Shown here: positions 60,224 through 64,000 of the stretch, in pieces | Layout of the letters: each line of letters opens with the position of its first letter | Numbering within the stretch: the first letter of the stretch is position 1 | From: Faecalibacter bovis | Lineage (GTDB): Bacteria; Bacteroidota; Bacteroidia; Flavobacteriales; Weeksellaceae | NCBI RefSeq assembly: GCF_017948305.1 | Contig: NZ_CP072842.1 | Span: 102,001-166,000 of the forward strand | Direction: 5' to 3' | DNA: 64,000 nucleotides | Translations under genes and position numbers: made by a program | Notes under the pieces: generated by a model | Database searches by the model: none | Told to the model about the DNA's origin: nothing | The model's input: the letters and a program-made list of their open reading frames with translations, nothing else

Positions 60224-63200
60224 ATGGCTTTCAACGAAGACTCAAGAGTAAAAATACCTGCGTTGTTACATCTAACACGATTAGGATACCAATACATACC
60301 TCAAAACCAACAAAAAAGACAAGAGGAAACCAACATATTTACAGAAATATTCTTTGACAGCATTCAAAGAATCAATCCCGATGCAACAAAAGACGAAATT
60401 AAAGTAGTCTTAGATGAGATTACTTTAGAAGCGAATTTTGAAGACCTAGGAGAAAAATTCTACAAAAGATTAACTTCTTCATCAGGAATCAAATTAATTG
60501 ACTTCAAAGATTTCAACAATAATTCGTTTCATGTAACGACAGAATTAACTTGTCGTAACGGAGAGGAAGAATTTCGTCCAGATATCACCATTTTAATTAA
60601 TGGAATTCCATTGTCTTTTATTGAGGTTAAAAAACCTAATAACAAAGACGGTATTCTAGCAGAACGTAAACGCATCAATGAACGTTTTCAAAATCCTAAA
60701 TTCAGAAGATTTGCAAACATTACGCAGTTAATGATCTTCTCTAACAACATGGAATACGAAGACGGGGTAATAGAACCAATACAAGGGGCTTACTATGCAA
60801 CTTCAGCATACAAAAAATTACATTTCAGTTATTTTAGAGAAGATCCAGACTATCCTGTACAAGATCGTTTAGAAGAAATTAATTTAGACAATGAACTTGT
60901 AATTCTGAAGGATAATAACCTTTATGCTATTAAGGATAGTCCTGAATATATTACCAATAAACATTATGATTCTCCGACTAATAGAATATTAACTTCATTA
61001 TTATCACGTCAGCGTTTTGCATTTATTTTAAAATATGCGTTGGCGTATGTTCACGAGGAAGAAAATGGTGTTCCTGTAGTTCAAAAACACATCATGCGTT
61101 ATCCTCAGATATTCGCAACCATGGCAATTGCTGCAAAGTTAGACCAAGGCATAAACAAAGGAATCATTTGGCATACGCAAGGATCTGGTAAAACCGCGTT
61201 AGCCTATTACAATGTTAAGCATTTAACAGATTACTATCAAAAAAAGAACATCATACCAAAGTTCTATTTCATTGTAGACCGTATCGACTTATTAGAACAA
61301 GCAACAACCGAATTTTCAAATCGTGGGTTAAAAGTTAACCGTGTCAATTCTCGTGTAGAATTTATCAATGATATGAAAAAAGTTGGAGCAATTTTGAATC
61401 ACTCAGGTGAACCAGAAATTACAGTAGTAAACATCCAAAAGTTTTCAGACGAAGTAAGTACAGATATGCCTATTGATTATGATATCAATGTACAGCGAAT
61501 CTATTTCTTAGATGAAGCACACCGTTCATACAATCCAAAAGGTAACTACTTAGCCAACTTAATCAGTTCAGATAAAAATTCAATTAAAATTGCGTTAACA
61601 GGTACACCTTTATTAAAAGAGGTAGCGAAAGAATATGATTCTAAAAAGTTGTTTGGAGATTATATCCACAAATATTATTACAACATGTCCATTGCTGATG
61701 GTTATACGTTGCGTTTAATCCGAGAAGAGATTAAAAGTAAATTCCAAATGCAAATGACTGAGGTATTAGAGCGTTTACAGGTAAAACAAGGCGATATTCT
61801 AAAAACAGAGGTCTATGCTCACGAGCAATACGTTCGTCCATTGTTAGAATATATTACAGATGATTTAATCGAATTCCGTGTAGCCAATAACGACAGCTCA
61901 TTAGGGGCAATGGTCGTTTGCGAATCCGCAACACAAGCCAAAAAGTTATTCGAATTATTCGAAGAGAAATATGGCGTACAAGAAATTGATGCAAGCAAAT
62001 TAGTAGCCGAACCATACAATGTCTACCAAACAAAACAGCCTAAATTAAAAGCGGCTTTAATCTTACATGATGCCAACGATAAAGAAATACGAAAAGATTT
62101 AATCAAAGGCTTTAAAAGTGGTAAAGTAGACATCTTATTTGTATATAATATGCTACTAACAGGTTTCAGTGCAAATCGTTTAAAGAAATTGTATCTAAAT
62201 CGTGTTATAAAAGATCATAATTTATTACAAGCCTTAACACGTGTTAACCGTCCATACAAAAGTTATGAATACGGTTACGTTGTTGATTTTGCAGATATAT
62301 CAAAAGCGTTCGATCGTACCAACGCCTTGTATTATCAAGAGCTACAAAATCAATTAGGAGACGATTTCGAATTCTACAACAACTTATTCAAATCCAAAGA
62401 AGAAGTTCAAAGGGATTTACAACAAGTGAAAGAAACCTTATTTCAGTACAATACCCAGAACAAAGAAATATTCTCTCAACAAATCCAGCAAATCCAAGAC
62501 AAGAAAATTGTTTTAGATTTGGTTAAGGCACTTCAACTTGCTAAGGATTTGAGAAACGTAATCAAATTAGAAGGTTATGAGGATGTTGAGGTAGACATTA
62601 ATTTTTCAGATTATAACCGTTTCTTAATCGAAGCACGTGCACAACTGGATAAATTAAACGTCGTTGACAACTTAAAAAATAAAGAAGAAAACACCAAGCT
62701 ATTAAACTTAGCGTTAGAAGATGTTTATTTTGACTTTGTGAAAATTGGCGAAAACGAATTGGTGTTAGCCGATCAATTAAAAAATCAAATTCGTTCGACA
62801 AGAGAAGCATTGCAACACAATTTCGACCAGCAAGATCCACGTTTTATTTCGTTAAGAGAAGAGTTAGAACGTATCTTTGCCAACAAGAAATTAGATGAGG
62901 TATCTCAAGACGAAATGCAAGAGCATATTCACTTACTTAAAAATATTCACGACAAAGTAAAAGAGCTCAATCGTTTAAATAATAACCTAAAAGATAAGTA
63001 TCAAAACGACGAAAAGTACGTGCGTATCCATAATCGTTTAACCGAAAATGAATGGTTAGGTGTACAAGAGTCTAAATTATACGAGGCATTAATCAAAGTA
63101 AAAGAAAAGACAGACGAGCAAATCCTTAAAAATCAAAATATTTTAAGCAATACCGCTTTTTTCGAAAAGAATTTGATGCAAAATGTGGTGAAAGAGTTTG

Positions 63201-63301
63201 TGCAAACTCAAAAAATAAATTTAGATTTTAAAACAACTCAGAAAATTAATTATTTGATTGTAAACGAGTATCAACAACAATATAACGGATATAGACACTA
63301 A
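60224..63301 (+). CDS. hsdR: Type I restriction enzyme R subunit
   Basis: Motor and nuclease subunit of a type I restriction-modification system, 1025 residues. The N-terminal endonuclease domain has FRPDITILINGIPLSFIEVK (PD-(D/E)XK, about 118-137). The SF2 helicase motor has Walker A IWHTQGSGKTALAYY (about 317), the DEAH box IYFLDEAHRSYNP (about 430), ALTGTPLL and LLTGFSANRLKKLYLNRVI with QALTRVNRPYKS. A long helical C-terminus (about 730-1025) would contact HsdM/HsdS. hsdM and hsdS are not in the window and would be expected downstream. It has R first in the operon, which is less usual. Confidence 0.95.
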   Translation: MAFNEDSRVKIPALLHLTRLGYQYIPQNQQKRQEETNIFTEIFFDSIQRINPDATKDEIKVVLDEITLEANFEDLGEKFYKRLTSSSGIKLIDFKDFNNNSFHVTTELTCRNGEEEFRPDITILINGIPLSFIEVKKPNNKDGILAERKRINERFQNPKFRRFANITQLMIFSNNMEYEDGVIEPIQGAYYATSAYKKLHFSYFREDPDYPVQDRLEEINLDNELVILKDNNLYAIKDSPEYITNKHYDSPTNRILTSLLSRQRFAFILKYALAYVHEEENGVPVVQKHIMRYPQIFATMAIAAKLDQGINKGIIWHTQGSGKTALAYYNVKHLTDYYQKKNIIPKFYFIVDRIDLLEQATTEFSNRGLKVNRVNSRVEFINDMKKVGAILNHSGEPEITVVNIQKFSDEVSTDMPIDYDINVQRIYFLDEAHRSYNPKGNYLANLISSDKNSIKIALTGTPLLKEVAKEYDSKKLFGDYIHKYYYNMSIADGYTLRLIREEIKSKFQMQMTEVLERLQVKQGDILKTEVYAHEQYVRPLLEYITDDLIEFRVANNDSSLGAMVVCESATQAKKLFELFEEKYGVQEIDASKLVAEPYNVYQTKQPKLKAALILHDANDKEIRKDLIKGFKSGKVDILFVYNMLLTGFSANRLKKLYLNRVIKDHNLLQALTRVNRPYKSYEYGYVVDFADISKAFDRTNALYYQELQNQLGDDFEFYNNLFKSKEEVQRDLQQVKETLFQYNTQNKEIFSQQIQQIQDKKIVLDLVKALQLAKDLRNVIKLEGYEDVEVDINFSDYNRFLIEARAQLDKLNVVDNLKNKEENTKLLNLALEDVYFDFVKIGENELVLADQLKNQIRSTREALQHNFDQQDPRFISLREELERIFANKKLDEVSQDEMQEHIHLLKNIHDKVKELNRLNNNLKDKYQNDEKYVRIHNRLTENEWLGVQESKLYEALIKVKEKTDEQILKNQNILSNTAFFEKNLMQNVVKEFVQTQKINLDFKTTQKINYLIVNEYQQQYNGYRH

Positions 63302-63305
63302 ACTA

Positions 63306-64000
63306 ATGAAAGCACCTAATATTTTTAAATTTGCTACGAAAGAGTTATCGCAAGATGCTTTCTTGTGTTGGTTATTTTCCTTTGCTGATAAAAAATATAA
63401 GAAAAGCGAATACGAACACTTACATCAGCTTGCTACAAAATTTATTCAACGGTTAATTGATAATGATAAATTAAAAATTGAATCAATTAAAGTAAGAAAG
63501 CAAATTCATAAAATTGATATTTGGGTTGAAGTTAACGATGATACGTTGTTAATCATCGAAGACAAAACAGATAGTAAAGCGGGTAAGAATCAATTAGAAA
63601 AATATTATGAGGTTGCAACAAAAGAATGTCCTAACCGTAAGATCTCTGCCATTTATTTTAAAACAGGTAACGAATCTACACATACGTTTACAAAATCGAA
63701 TACAACTGGGCATTGGGAAGCTTTTAAGCTCGAAGATATTGTGGAGGTTTTATCACCTTTTCAAAAGAAAATTTCTCATGCATTTTTTACAGATTATTTA
63801 GAGATCTGTTTAGAGAAATACAACCGATTAAATGATTTTGAGAAGTGGATAAAGAAAACAGAGCTTAATGCAGAAATTAACGATGTTGTAGAAGCCTTCT
63901 ATGTGCATTTAGAAAAAGATAATGTGTTTTACAATTGGCAATCAAACGACATGCGTGGGGTTAAATACTATTATGCCAACAATTACAAATATTCTGCCGA
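63306..64000 (+). CDS. PD-(D/E)XK nuclease family protein (partial, runs off the window)
   Basis: Open from ATG 63306, 4 bases after hsdR, to the window end (231 codons, no stop). Translation starts MKAPNIFKFATKELSQDAFL. The nuclease core is visible as HKIDIWVEVNDDTLLIIEDK, with Asp and the E-x-K triad, then SKAGKNQLEKYYEVA. It matches the PD-(D/E)XK nuclease superfamily proteins often found in defence islands beside type I systems. The tight spacing indicates co-transcription with hsdR. The C-terminus is missing, so the length is unknown. Confidence 0.8.
   Translation, partial: MKAPNIFKFATKELSQDAFLCWLFSFADKKYKKSEYEHLHQLATKFIQRLIDNDKLKIESIKVRKQIHKIDIWVEVNDDTLLIIEDKTDSKAGKNQLEKYYEVATKECPNRKISAIYFKTGNESTHTFTKSNTTGHWEAFKLEDIVEVLSPFQKKISHAFFTDYLEICLEKYNRLNDFEKWIKKTELNAEINDVVEAFYVHLEKDNVFYNWQSNDMRGVKYYYANNYKYSA

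Larger units (their letters stand above)
52286..64000 (+). mobile_element. Integrated element at tRNA-Ser (left part; continues past the window)
   Basis: It begins after tRNA-Ser and carries a tyrosine integrase, RteC-like regulator, excisionase-like HTH protein, replication-initiator and DnaC-like genes, then cargo (DUF559 nuclease, umuC-umuD, hsdR, PD-(D/E)XK nuclease). All genes point away from the tRNA. No relaxase or conjugation gene is seen so far. The right end and the second attachment site lie outside, so the exact left base is not fixed. Confidence 0.8.

Noticed and set aside
63607-63801. 64-residue plus-strand ORF near the window end
   Set aside because: It is a shadow in another frame of the partial PD-(D/E)XK nuclease gene that starts at 63306.
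52286-64000. Prophage interpretation of the element
   Set aside because: No capsid, tail, terminase or lysis gene is seen. RteC-like and restriction genes fit an integrative island better, though the rest lies outside the window.

Overview
The window looks like a chromosome segment of a member of Bacteroidota, class Flavobacteriia. The clues are a very AT-rich sequence, promoters of the TAnnTTTG type, A-rich leaders with no Shine-Dalgarno sequence, a type IX secretion (type B sorting) surface protein, an RteC-family regulator and a Bacteroidota-type tyrosine recombinase. Family Weeksellaceae, perhaps an Empedobacter-like genus, is my guess from gene content and composition. It is not proven here.

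Layout. Bases 1-16000 are mostly core chromosome. They hold small secreted unknowns, an isopenicillin-N-synthase-like oxygenase, an M28 peptidase, thiolase, accA, dnaB, an aldehyde dehydrogenase, a group III truncated haemoglobin, rbfA, a LolC/E-type permease, an outer-membrane barrel protein with an NlpC/P60 lipoprotein, an ECF sigma factor, and four identical tandem tRNA-Gln genes. Bases 17000-43000 are dominated by purine metabolism on the minus strand: purL, purC, purF, purM, purN, purH, purD, guaA and xpt. This gene set is split into blocks by surface-protein genes on the plus strand (20256-25180 and 31643-35147) and by mtgA, an FKBP isomerase and a PIF1-like helicase. Several purine genes share unusual CA-rich leaders. 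Bases 43200-52060 carry a PAS-LuxR regulator, an M3 peptidase lipoprotein, a YebC factor, an MFS exporter, an MBL hydrolase and a radical-SAM/TIGR03915 DNA-repair pair.

A tRNA-Ser(UGA) gene at 52201-52285 marks the left boundary of an integrated mobile element that runs to the end of the window; its right end is not seen. Its order is tyrosine integrase, RteC-like regulator, excisionase-like HTH protein with a double CCATAGTATG operator, a 630-base non-coding region, a replication-initiator-like winged-helix protein, a DnaC-like helicase loader, a small secreted protein, a DUF559-like nuclease, umuC-umuD (reversed order), a type I restriction HsdR, and the start of a PD-(D/E)XK nuclease gene. 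The last genes look like a defence and SOS cargo.

The most striking unexplained signal is in the non-coding region at 55274-55765. Two diverged copies of a roughly 200-base unit each contain a 10-bp hairpin with a conserved 20-nt loop, and a second 11-12-bp hairpin whose 6-nt loop is complementary to a hexamer just upstream. Most stem differences between the copies are compensated on the opposite arm. This points to a selected structure at RNA or single-stranded DNA level, placed directly before the element's replication genes.
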